A stretch of 64,000 bases of DNA from Castor canadensis (taxonomy: Eukaryota > Chordata > Mammalia > Rodentia > Castoridae). Both the position numbers and the translations under genes were made by a program. The notes under the pieces were generated by a model. The model saw only the letters and a program-made list of their open reading frames with translations, did no database searches and had not been told where the DNA came from. Within the stretch, counting starts at the first letter, position 1. Each line of letters starts with the position of its first letter. The stretch spans positions 1,181,333-1,245,332 of the forward strand of contig NC_133399.1 in assembly GCF_047511655.1 (NCBI RefSeq), read 5' to 3'. This document shows positions 1 to 12,825 of the stretch, in pieces.

Positions 1-950
1 TGACACCGGAAGTCCAGAGACAGGGAACGCGGCCTAAGTCGCCCGTGAGGAAACCGGACGCCGCATGACTCCAGTTCCGGTGTAAGTTGGCCTGCTCTCC
101 TGGGACGGTACCGGGGCTGTAAGTGAGGGATGGAGGGAAAGGAGGTACGGCCGCTCGCGGGTGACGGGCGGGCAGGGACCCCTTGAGGCCCAAGCTGGGC
201 ACTTATGCATGGGAGGGACAATGATTTGCTTCCTGAACTCCCTTTTCCAGGGAGAAACGAGTTGAAAGAAAACTCCACGCACTGCTCACATCGGGCCGTG
301 CAAAAATCCTCCTTTTTGCTGTCTCGCTGTCACCAAGTCCCCGCACATGTTCATAAGCCTCTAAGACCGTAGAAGGGACATTGTTACTGGCAAGGGGGCG
401 CAACGCTACGTCTCCCCTTTAAATGCCAGGTGTTCCGCCTACTCCCCTCCGCGCTTCTCCTGGAGAAAGCTCCGCCTACTCAAACGTGACTGGAGCCCAT
501 TGGTTCCCTTTGTAACTCTCTGCGGGGCGGAGCCTGGGTGAGAACGCGCAGGCGCAGTGCAATCCTGAGCAAATTCTCTGTTGCCCCGCCCACCGCCTCC
601 AAACCCTGGGGAGAGCGCGCGCAAGCGCATACGCACCGGTTGGGCCCCAGCGGAAGCCACGCCCCTCCCCCAAATTCTTAAAGGGACAGAAGCAGCTTCT
701 GGCTGCTCGGGCCCTTTCGTACTTTTGGGGGGCGGGGGTGCGCAGGCGCAGTGGGGGGAGCTCAGGGGTGGGGGTAGTGGACGCGTATCAAGTTGCTCTG
801 TGTCCGGCAGAGGAAGCCTGAGCGCTAAGGGTTCCGTCTGCAGCTTGCTCCCTACTATATCCATCCGAGGAGAAAAGTTTGTGAATCGGGCCCCTAAGTT
901 TTGGGGGACCCGGTCTTGCGGCGTGGAGGGACAGAGGACGCTCGTGGCAG
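1..950 (+). promoter_or_regulatory. RFXANK: CpG-rich promoter region of RFXANK
   Basis: The stretch is CpG-rich and has no open coding exon that I recognise. An ETS-type CCGGAAGT lies at 6-13 and an inverted CCAAT (ATTGG) at 499-503. Two NRF1-like sites, GCGCAGGCGCAG, lie at 546-557 and 740-751. There is no TATA box, which suits a housekeeping-type promoter. In human the neighbouring gene BORCS8 starts head to head with RFXANK, so this may be a shared bidirectional promoter; I did not find BORCS8 coding sequence here. The transcription start is not resolved. Confidence 0.6.
780..950 (+). other. RFXANK: RFXANK probable 5' UTR exon 1
   Basis: A strong donor, CTCGTGGCAG/GTGAGT, lies at 950/951 downstream of the CpG-rich promoter. 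The next exon in register carries the RFXANK start codon. The left edge is a guess; only the donor is well supported. Confidence 0.45.
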
Positions 951-1109
951 GTGAGTGGACCTCTGGATCGGTTTTGTGAGGTGCGGGTGGGAAGAGAACC
1001 AGTTGTATCTTTTGTTGAGTCCTGACTGATTAATTTAGGAGGAATCCCTACCAAGTAACGCCATCAGGCCCCCTGCGGTTGCTGTTTATGGACTTGATTT
1101 TTTTTTTAG

Positions 1110-1225
1110 AATTCGGGTTCCTCATTTTATGGAGGAGGAAACAGGCTCAGCGAGGTGAAAGCAAAAAAAAGCTCAGAGATCTCACATTCTGTAAGTGGGG
1201 GGATTCGAACCCAGACCCCGGGGAA
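1110..1225 (+). repeat. MIR-like ancient SINE
   Basis: The stretch reads like a diverged MIR, with the familiar run GAGGAAACAGGCTCAG and the end GATTCGAACCCAGA. It lies in the first RFXANK intron. Confidence 0.5.
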
Positions 1226-1353
1226 TCAAAGCATTGCGTGTGGCAAGAGCGTGGACACTGGCCCCTCTGCCAAGCCTCACTGTGCGAGGCTGGGTATGCA
1301 GACGGTGCGCACTTACTGAGAGCTGTTGAAAATGGTTGTCCCCAGCTTCCCCC

Positions 1354-4591
<3,238 letters not shown>

Positions 4592-4745
4592 AGGCCGCCC
4601 GCCAGGGGCTCACATGCTCAGGGAACAAAACGGTGGACCCCAAGCTGGGGGACTCAGAAGTGGCTTCAAAGGCAGCTCCTGGACAGGCGGCAGGAGGGAA
4701 CCCTTCCAAGCGGAACCAATAAACCTTCTGTGAAGAACTTTCAAG
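4592..4745 (+). other. RFXANK: RFXANK 3' UTR with poly(A) signal
   Basis: AATAAA lies at 4718-4723, 127 bases after the stop codon, so cleavage is expected near 4740. This is only about 60 bases short of the stop codon of the convergent NR2C2AP. Confidence 0.8.
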
Positions 4746-4800
4746 GACTTCGCCCGCTGCTTCCCCGAGGGCTTCCTGGAGGCGAGGCCTCCCTGTTCTC

Positions 4801-6221
4801 TCATGCTGCCCTCTCCCCCAGCACCCGCAGGTGGTAGATGACCACGCGGCCAAAAAAGTCCGTGGTGTCTTCAAATGTCACCCTTAGCCTGTTCACCTCC
4901 GCAGCTGGCACGGGGAAGGTGTGAGCATGGGCAGTCAAGGAAAAAGTGACCAGCCCTTCCTGCCTTTCAGATGACCAGGCTCAGACACTGTCCATGTGCT
5001 GGGTGACCAGCTGCATGGAAGTTTTACTTAGGGTCCCTCACCAGGGTCCCCACTCAGGTCCAGGTGGACCCCACGCTTTTAAAGGCGTACGTCCCACCGC
5101 CACCCACCCCAGAGGCCAGGGCAGGATATCTGGAGCGAGTTGCTGTCCTCCGGGTAGAAGTCCACAATCTTACGGAGGGGGTCACCCCCCTGTGACCCTG
5201 CCGCAGAAGGAGGGGGACAGTGAGTCCCGGGAGGGCCCCGCCTCAGACCTCCACCCCCCCAGGCCCTTCTGGTACCTTCCAGGCGGCCCCTGCGGCTGGA
5301 GAAGCCGCCCTGGAACTGGATCTGCAGCTGGGAGACGTGGACGAGCTGGGGAAACTCCAGCGATACCCACTGGGAAGGGCCCTGGAAGCAGACGGGGAAA
5401 CTGAGGCCCGTGCTGCTGCTGGGTCAGAGCCCAGCCATCCATCGTTCACGCAGGGGGAGGGGCACGTGCAGCACACAGCTCCTTCCTGGCCACCCCTGCG
5501 TCTGGGTCACCCGAGGGGCGGAGGCGCGTCACCTGGTCGGAGTTCCAGCACGTCTCCTCGTCCTGGTCGAAAAGGTGCTTCTTGCCAAACTGCCGGGTGT
5601 CGCGATTCAGCACCGAACTCACCCTGGCGGGACCAGGAAGGAGAGGTGCGGAGCTGGGTGACACCTGCCATGCCCAGGGCTCGCTCACTGTGCACCACTG
5701 AGCCCGCCCCTTCCTAGCGTGGCTCCGCCTCCGCCAACCAGCTCCCATTGGCCCGCCCCCTAGTCACTAAAGCTCCGCCCCTCCCACCAACCAGCTCCCA
5801 CTACGTCCTGGCACGCCCCCTCCTCATCGTGGCTCCGCCCCCGCCAGCCATCTCCACTCCCATTCGGCCCGCCCACTCCTCGCTGAGGCTCCGCCCCTCC
5901 CACCAACCAGCTCCTACGAGTCCCGCCCCCTCCTCCTCGTGGCTCCGCCCCGCCAACCAGCTCCCACTACCATTCAGCCCGCCCACTCCTCGCTGACGCC
6001 TCTCTACCAACCAGCTCCCACTACCACTGGGCCCACGTCCTTCTCGCCGAGGCTCCGCCCCCTCACCAATCAGCAACCACCGTCACTGAGCCCGCTCACT
6101 TCGCACTACGGCTCAGCCTCCACCCATCAGCTCTGTCTACCACTGGGCCCGCCCCCTGTAACCACGCCCCCTCCGGGTCTCACCTGCTTACGGTCTGCGA
6201 ACAAACCAAAGATTGGGTCAT
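4801..6221 (-). CDS. NR2C2AP: NR2C2AP (TRA16), TR4-associated protein with F5/8-type C fold
   Basis: Five coding exons read on the minus strand: 6221-6184, 5623-5533, 5381-5276, 5197-5130 and 4920-4801. They give 140 aa (human 139) starting MTQSLVCSQTVSRVSSVLNR. The core QFGKKHLFDQDEETCWNSDQ and the segment GPSQWVSLEFPQLVHVSQLQ match the discoidin-like fold. The end is RVVIYHLRVLGERAA. The first three introns are GT-AG; the last is an AT-AC intron with U12-type signals, listed separately. The protein is reported to bind the orphan nuclear receptor TR4 (NR2C2) and lower its activity. The gene converges on RFXANK. No canonical AATAAA was seen between 4592 and 4800 on this strand, so its poly(A) site may lie inside RFXANK or use a variant. 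Confidence 0.96.
4921..5129 (-). other. NR2C2AP: U12-type AT-AC intron of NR2C2AP
   Basis: On the minus strand the exon ends CTCCAG at 5130 and the intron opens ATATCCTG, close to the U12 donor consensus ATATCCTT. The intron ends GCTCAC at 4921, directly before ACCTTCCCC. A branch-site match TTCCTTGAC (consensus TTCCTTRAC) lies at 4942-4934, with the branch A at 4935, 14 bases before the end. Joining at these ends gives the conserved protein SLQ/TFPVPAAEV in phase 0. No GT-AG choice gives that junction. The intron is 209 bp. Confidence 0.92.
5700..6180. repeat. GC-box minisatellite in NR2C2AP intron 1
   Basis: Degenerate units of roughly 50-60 bp repeat eight or so times. Each contains a GGCTCCGCCC GC-box-like core, then CCAACCAGCTCCCACTAC and CGCCCACTCCTCGCTGA. 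The block fills most of the intron and ends just before exon 1. It is G-rich in the NR2C2AP transcript. Confidence 0.8.
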
Positions 6222-6720
6222 CCCGGTTCCACGATCTGGCAAAGCTCAGGATCGGACTCAGCCAAGCGCGGGTTCAAATCCCAGCTGCACCTCAGGTGCA
6301 CAATTGCGCCACAGGTAGTGCAATCCTGGTCACGCCCCTGGACTGCACGTCCTCCCCGGTCAGTACGGACGCGGACAGTCAACCCCTCGCCCGCCCAAGT
6401 CCTAAACGTCACCTTGATCACACCCTGGCTGGAAAAATTGAAAATTCGGGAAATCTGCCAATGATCGGGGACCAAGCCTTTCTCGGAGGATCCAAGAACG
6501 GGGAATAGGGTCCTCGCGCGTTGTGGGGGGTGCGGCCGGTTCCTATCAGAGCCTCAGTTTCTCTGTCTCCTGCCCTGGGAAACAGAGACCGGGACCCGGA
6601 ACACGTGGACGCGGCGCACGCGCAGTGCGACTCAGGCCCCGCCCATCCACCGCTCCGGGGCGGGGTTTAATGGGCCCTTCCTTCCTCGTGCCCGCCTCTT
6701 AAAGGGCCCGCGTCCTGTGA
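6222..6720 (-). promoter_or_regulatory. NR2C2AP: NR2C2AP promoter and 5' UTR region
   Basis: The region upstream of the ATG is CpG-rich, with an NRF1-like GCGCACGCGCAG at 6614-6625 and a GC box GGGGCGGGG near 6656. There is no TATA box. The exact start site cannot be read. Confidence 0.5.
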
Positions 6721-6954
6721 TTTCTGGGCAAGCTGTGCTCGCAGTTAGAAGCATCGGTTTTGAACTCCACCGACAGCCTCCTGCAGGAGTCTGCTGAAAC
6801 CATTCTTTACGTGCTAATGCAGTGTTGAAACTCTTGCACCCTCCTGCCTCCCCTTGGCTAAAGGAAGAGCTGAGGAAGAGGCTGGATGTTGGGGACATTC
6901 GAAGTCCCCCTCAACTCCATGTGTCCTGGCTGGGACCCAAACCTGGCTTTCCTG

Positions 6955-7060
6955 AGCTGGGTGTGGCGCTGTTCGCCTGTAATCCCAGACCTCGGGGGGC
7001 TGAGGCAGGAGGATCCGGAGTTTGAAGCCAGCCTGGATTACATAGCAATATCTAGTCTCT
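6955..7060 (+). repeat. 7SL/B1-like SINE monomer
   Basis: Sequence of the type CGCCTGTAATCCCAGACC and CTGAGGCAGGAGGATC, with GAAGCCAGCCTGGATTACAT, marks a single B1-like unit in the NR2C2AP-NCAN intergenic space. Confidence 0.7.
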
Positions 7061-7084
7061 TAGTAAGCACTAAACCCGTCTCTG

Positions 7085-8060
7085 AGGTACAGGTGTGAGC
7101 TTAGGTTTAGAGGAAGAATGGGACCAGCGGGGCAGGAAGTCTGCATAATTGAGCGGTCCCAGGCAAAATGTCCAGATTCTGCAAGGGGCTCTGGAGAAGC
7201 TGTCATTGCTGTCCTCATTTTGAAACCGGAGTTTTGGACCCAAGGCCCAACTTCCTGAAATTCCACACGTCAGGTCTGGCCACCCGCCCCTAAAGGCCAA
7301 ATCAAGAGGCATGGTGGAGGCAGAAAAAGGAGGTTTGTTACACAGCTCGGTGCATGCCATGGGAAGAGGCAGAGCGAGCACTCAGCTCATCGTCACCCAT
7401 CTTCAGGGTACAGACATGAGCTATAGGTTTAGGTAGACAAAAGAACTGGGGGCAGGGGACAAAGGTGTGCATAGTTAAACAGCCCCAGTCACAGTGACAG
7501 GTGTGTTCTGGCTGACCGTTATGTCAATCTGAAATTTCCAGAGGTTGTTAATGGTTGTCACCACTTGAGGGGAGCAAGCTGGGATGACTGCTCCTGCTCC
7601 AGGGTGCGGCTTCATCATTACATCCTCATTTGGGGGATGGTCTGTCCTGCAAGTCTCCACCGTTCCTTATGGGATGTTTCAGTCCCTTGTCATAAAGATG
7701 TCAGTCATTTCCCTCCTTCCTTGATTCCAAGGTGGCTGCAGGAGACGACAGGTGCAAAATGGAGACAGAGACACCAAGCTTTTCTTCCGTGTTTAGTTAA
7801 TTCGTGAGCCCAAATAAGGATCAGTACTTCTAAGCAAAAGCAGTTTAAGCGCCCCTTACAACTTGAGGGGAGCAATCTGGTCCCCACAAGCTGGTTTCTC
7901 CTGCTCCAGGGTGCAGCCTCAGGTGACTTTAGGAGAGAGAAACTGAGAGCAAAGGAGACAGGAGCAAAATGGAGGCCAGGATGACAAGCTTCTCCTGCTG
8001 TTGTGCCCAGGTGAGGGCTCAGTGGTTTTGAGCAAAAACTGCTTCTAGGTGCCTATTATG
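7085..8060. repeat. Unclassified old interspersed repeat with internal duplication, possibly LTR-like
   Basis: Several segments recur about 225-320 bp apart. GAGCTTAGGTTTAGAGG near 7096 resembles GAGCTATAGGTTTAGGT near 7418. ACTTGAGGGGAGCAAGCTGG near 7563 resembles ACTTGAGGGGAGCAATCTGG near 7861. GGTGCAAAATGGAGACAG and GGAGCAAAATGGAGGCCAG also pair. The pattern suits an old LTR-type fossil or tandemly duplicated repeat. I cannot name the family, see no gene parts, and regard it as broken and old. Confidence 0.35.
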
Positions 8061-8469
8061 GGGTGTTGAGGCAGGGGGAACAGCCTAAGTGGGGTGGGGA
8101 GAAATGCATCCTGCTGGGTCTGGAGCCACCTTGGAAAGGGGTGGCCGCCATCCGTCTGTGGGAATCCAGGCTCCCAAGACCCGGTGGCCACTGGCTGGAG
8201 GTGTTCCTGGCTTGGCTGAATGTCTGGGAGCTGTCCCTTTCTTCAAGGCTGGCATCCTACAACTGTCTTCCTAAGCCTACCCAGGATGGGGGCTGGCAGG
8301 AAAACTGGGTCACATCAGAAGGCCCTTCCCATCAGCCCCTGACCGCCAGGACTTCCTGCATTCAGTGACTGTTTAGTGCTGTCCAGATCTGGCTTTGCTG
8401 GTCTCAGGGCTGAGGCTGGGGGTCCTCATTCCCACCGAAAGTCAGGAAGGCCCCAGTCTAGTTAAGATC

Positions 8470-8730
8470 TTCAGGGAGCCAGGCACGGTGATACGTGCCT
8501 GTAATCCTAGCTACTTGGGAGGCTGAGATCAGGAGGATTATGGTTTGAGGCCAGCCTGGGCCAAAAAAAAGTCTGCAGGACCCCATCTCAATGGAAAACA
8601 AGTTGGATATGGGGACAAATACCTATCATCCCGGTGACAGCAGGAAGGGTGAAATAGAAGGATCACAATCCAGGCTGGTGTGGGCAAAAAGTGAGAGCCT
8701 ATCTCTAAAATAACCAGAGGAAAAAAGGCT
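8470..8730 (+). repeat. Dimeric B1-like SINE
   Basis: A left unit (CACGGTGATACGTGCCTGTAAT, GAGATCAGGAGG) is followed by a second diverged unit with ACAAATACCTATCATCCCGG and CACAATCCAGGCTGG. Confidence 0.65.
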
Positions 8731-10030
8731 GGAGGTGTGGAGTGTGAAGCCCCCTGAGTGCAAACCCAAACTGCCAAGATCTCATGGCTGTGTGACCTGA
8801 GACGAGCGTCTTAACCTCTCTGAGCCTCGGTTCCCTCTTCTGTTAAGGGGAGGGGGGAATCCAGTGGGCTTTTAGCAACAGTGGCTGACACTTGGGGAGA
8901 CACCGTGTTTCTGACTTAGAGCCACGTTTTATCTCCACCGATTGGCTCATGACTGATCTGTGTCACCCCTGTTTCATAGCTGAGGAAACAGCAACTTGGC
9001 CAAGGTCCCCCCACTAAGGAAATGCATGGCCCCCGAGCCCTTCACGTGGCTCCCGGCCTTGGCAGGGGGCCGCCTTGCCCACTGGGCTGAGGCCAGAGGC
9101 TTACCCTCTTCCCGCCTCCTCGCCCTGCTGGCGCCTCGGCATGAAAGAACGGCCCTGTTTTCTCCAGGGAATTCCCAGCTCTGAGCTCCCAGCCAAAAGT
9201 GGCCCATTCATCCCCAGGAGTGAGGACAGACTAGGCGTTTCCCTCCTTCCCACCCCGGGGATGAGGGAGCATCTAAAAGGGCCAGAAGCAACTCCTCTGG
9301 CTCTCTAAGGGAAACTGAGTCAAGGAAAAACAGCATCACTTGACTAAGATCACCCAGAGAGACCCCATCTGACTCTACAGTCCTTGCCACTGGGTTGCCA
9401 CCTGCAGTTTTCAGGGGGCGGGGAGGAACCAGAGGCTCAAAGAGGGTTTGGGATCTGCTGAAGGCACACAGAATTGATGTCTACCAGTCCGGGGAAGGAG
9501 GTCCACCCACTCAGAAACCAGGTCCCACGGGCCATGACTTCATCCTCCAGAGCCCGGTGGGGGAAAGGACCCCAGGTGGCTTGGTTTTGACCGAAATCTC
9601 AGTCTGGGTTTCTTGGAGGGGGGCCAGGTGCGACAGGACCCCTGGGCCTGGAGCCCCCCCACCCCGCCACCCCAGTTGGATTAAGCCTGTGTTTGGTTTA
9701 TCTGCCAGGATGTGCTGGGGTCAAGCAGGGTCAAGTTCAGAGTAGACTAATGCTGGACGCTCGTGCCTGCTCAGGTCCTGGGTAGAAGGGGGCTGAAGTC
9801 TGGGGTCCCACCAGAGGGGACAGTGTGTGAGAGGGGGTGATTGGGCATACAGGGACTGCAGAGGGCACGCATGGGGACAGCGGGGGTTGCTGTGGACGGG
9901 AATGTTGGTGGGACGTGAACACGGGTCTCGTGGATGGTCACACACGTGGTCAGTGTGAACAGCGTGGGTGCGGCAAGTGTGGGTTGAGTGTCAAGTGACT
10001 CTGGTAGGTGCAGCCAGGCTCACAGCTGTG
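8730..10030. other. Intergenic stretch without a recognised gene
   Basis: Apart from a MIR-like fragment near 8935-9015 (TAGCTGAGGAAACAGCAACTT), I see no exon, RNA gene or conserved signal here. Confidence 0.5.
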
Positions 10031-10039
10031 ACTTCCTTT

Positions 10040-10185
10040 TCTTCTTCTTTTTTTCTTTTTTTTTGGGTGGTTAGTTATTGATTTTTTCAGCCACAGGATC
10101 TCATTATGCAGCCCTGCAACTCAAGGTCATCTTGCCTCAGTTTCCCCAGTGCTGGGATCACAGGTGTGGTCACCTGGCTCGACAC
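10040..10185 (-). repeat. B1-like SINE, antisense
   Basis: The antisense signature CAGTGCTGGGATCACAGGTG and CTCATTATGCAGCCCTGCAA marks a reversed B1-like monomer, after a T-rich start that represents its tail. Confidence 0.65.
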
Positions 10186-10189
10186 AGCT

Positions 10190-11390
10190 GTGCCTTGTGT
10201 GTATCCAGGTTGGTTGCATGTGGCCAGCTGTGTTGTCGGCGGATGACACTGAGTGTGACTTGCCTGTGTCACCTTGGCTATGTTCCAAGGCTCTTTGGGG
10301 ACACACTGTCCCCTGAGACCCAGCGCTCAGAGATCCTGCTTCTGCTCAGCCCTCCAGCCCCTCCCCCGGCTGTCTCCCTGGCACCAGCCCCTGGCCCAGG
10401 CCCCCGTGTTGGGGGGACAGAGAAGGCCCTGAGAGTGGGGTGGGGACTGTGCCCAGTCCCAGAGTGAGCCTATAAATAGCTCTTTGAGCCCAAGGATCCC
10501 CAGGGTAGGCTACCTCATTCAAGCCCCCAGCAACAGTGAGCCCAGGCCCCCCGCCAGCCCCTGTCAACGCAGCCCTGGCACCGAGCATGAGGCCGGGGGT
10601 GGCGAGGAGGGGGTGGGGAGCAAGGGTGGGAGCCAGCTTAGCTGTGCAGCTGCAGACCTGGGCTCCCTCCCGCTCCCCAGCCATCTGGGCAGCCTCAGGC
10701 GGGTGACCCTACTCCCCAGAAACCTTCCCAATGAGCAGCAACAAGGTAGCAGCCCCCGTCCTCCTTCCCCGCCACCCCCATTGTGCCCTTACTTCCTACT
10801 TTATTCTCAGAGACTCCCACGATGAGCCCCACTTTACATGGGGAAACTGAGGCACGGAATGGGGAGAAACAGAGAGACACCGTCGTTAGGAGGGGCAGGC
10901 AAGGAGGAGGTTCTTGTAATTTTTCTTTTTTCAGTGCTGGGATGAAACTTGGCCTCACATGTGCCCAAGAAAGGGGCACTGAATGTCACCCGACCACGAT
11001 CGGTCCCCTCCCCTAAAGCCAGCCTCACCTCCAGGTCACCCACAAACACACACAGCCATCGTGACCTCTGATGACCATCTGTCCCCAGTGCCATAGAGTC
11101 TGACACTAAGTACTAAATCATGGGGTCCAGTTATGTCACCTTGGGCCCAGGGTTGCCACCTCGCTCTTTTGGGTTCTGCCCTCACCCGGGCTCGTTCCCT
11201 CCTCTTTGCAGAAACCTTTGGCATCAACCTCCCACGAGACTGAGGACCCCCTCCCTGAAAAGCCAAAAGATGCTCAAAGACACACACAGATGCAGGACGG
11301 GGTCAGGAGGGAACCTCGTTTTGGGGGCAGAAACACGAAGACCCCCCAAAGGAAGACAGGCAGGAGTGGGGCCTCCCTCTCCATATCTTT
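10190..11390. other. Intergenic G/C-rich stretch upstream of NCAN
   Basis: No gene is recognisable. The one sharp signal is CTATAAATAG at 10470-10479, which fits both a TATA box and a MEF2 site; whether it is used is unknown. Confidence 0.4.
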
Positions 11391-11394
11391 TTAT

Positions 11395-11660
11395 TTTTAT
11401 TTTTCTCTTTTTCAGTGCTGGGGATGGAACCCCGGGCCTGTGCATGGAAGGCAACCTACCTCTCTCTCTATTTTTTATTGTGGTAAAATTCACACGACAG
11501 AAAATTTATTATTATTTTTTTGGTGCTGGGGATTGAACCGAGGTCATCACAAGTGCTAAGCACACACTGTATCACAGAGCTACACCCTCAGCCCCAAATT
11601 TAGCACTTTGAAGTGTGTAAAGAAGATTCGGTCCCATTACCAGCCCCATTCTCTTCCCCA
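11395..11660. repeat. L1M 3' fragment interrupted by ID-like SINE pieces
   Basis: TTTTTATTGTGGTAAAATTC at about 11470 and TTTAGCACTTTGAAGTGTGT at about 11600 are parts of an old L1 3' end. An antisense ID-like unit lies between them at about 11515-11597 (GGTGCTGGGGATTGAACC). Another ID-like piece sits near 11410. Confidence 0.6.
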
Positions 11661-11689
11661 GCCCCCCAGAAGCCTCTGACTTGCTTTCT

Positions 11690-12020
11690 TTTTCTTCTCT
11701 TCTCTTCTCTTCTCTTTCTTTCTTTTCTCTCTTTCTTTTTTTGTCAGTACTGAGGCTTGAATTCAGGGCCTACGCCTTGAGCCACTCCTCCAGCCCTTTT
11801 TTGTGATGGGTTTTTTTCAAGATAGGGTTTTGCAAACTATTTGTCCAGGCTGGCTTTGAACCATGATCCTCCTGATCTCTGCCACCTGAGTGGCCCAGCT
11901 TTCTTTGTCTTTTTTAGGGTCTCACTGCGTAGCCCAGACTGGCCTCTAGCTCGCGATCCTCCTACCTTAGCCTTTCGGATGCTGGGATTACAGGCGTATA
12001 TCACCATATCCAGCTAGGAT
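11690..12020 (-). repeat. CT-rich microsatellite plus dimeric SINE, antisense
   Basis: A TCTTC/TCTTT-rich run at 11690-11740 is followed by an antisense ID-like part (CTTGAATTCAGGGCCTACG) and two B1-like parts, the last with GGATGCTGGGATTACAGGCG. Confidence 0.75.
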
Positions 12021-12589
12021 CTAGGCTTTTAGAAATTGGGCTCTCTAGTTCCAGGACACACACATGTCCCTCCCCAAAGAACGAATATTCCTAACAGCAG
12101 CAACAGCTCCACCTTGCTCTTTGCTACCTCAGTGCCGAGTGCACAAGGGTGATCAGTGAGAGATTGGATGAATGACTGACTATGTGAGTGAATGAATGGT
12201 GTGATCTGGCTGCACCTTCTGGGGGCGACTCCAGGCTGGGACCCTGCATCTGTCTTACCAGCTCAGTGACCTAGTCCTCTTTCCTACCTCTCAGAGCCAG
12301 TTTCCTCTCTATCAATGAGCAAAGCACTAATTATAACCAAAACTGCTTCCGGAGCTTGAGCTTTGGACACTCATCCAGTACAGGGCTCGAATTCCAGCCC
12401 CCCTCCCCTGCACACACACCCTGGTCTTCCTCTGGGTGTGCGTGACCTTGCAACTTTGCTTCCCTGGGGCTCAGTTTCCCCATCTGTAAAAATGGGGCAA
12501 GCCCTAATGATGGAGCATGCTGGAGATGCTTTAAGGAAGAGAATGAGGGAGTGGAGGAGAGTCCAGTGCAGTGTCCCCCCGCTGGAGTG

Positions 12590-12825
12590 GGGACTCAGGA
12601 GCGAGGCGGGGCGGGGGGAGAGAGAGGGGGGAGCCCCCTCCCTTGCGCAGCCCGGGCGGGCGCGGCGCATGCGCAGAGCAGCCCGCGGCCCCTATATAAG
12701 AGGTGAGGCGGCGCCGGGGCGAGCGGAGCGCAGGGCGCAGGGCCGGGCGGGCGCGGCCGGCGGAGCCCCGCTGTCCTGTCCTTTGTGCCGGCGGCACCCC
12801 GGGATGCGTCCGAGCTAGGAGCCAG
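12590..12825 (+). promoter_or_regulatory. NCAN: NCAN core promoter and non-coding exon 1
   Basis: A CpG-rich promoter carries a TATA box, TATATAAG, at 12693-12700. A perfect NRF1 palindrome, GCGCATGCGC, lies at 12665-12674. Transcription is expected to start near 12725. Exon 1 is non-coding and ends with GAGCCAG/GTGTGG at 12825/12826. The pairing of a TATA box with a CpG island is an observation; tissue-specific use in the nervous system is inferred from the gene. Confidence 0.75.

Noticed and set aside
1-300. First exon of BORCS8 on the minus strand
   Set aside because: Synteny predicts it near here, but I could not find its conserved N-terminal coding sequence; it may be non-coding or off the left edge.
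5608-5625. RE1-like half site TTCAGCACC in NR2C2AP exon 2
   Set aside because: Only the left half matches and the sequence is constrained as coding (VSSVLNR on the other strand).
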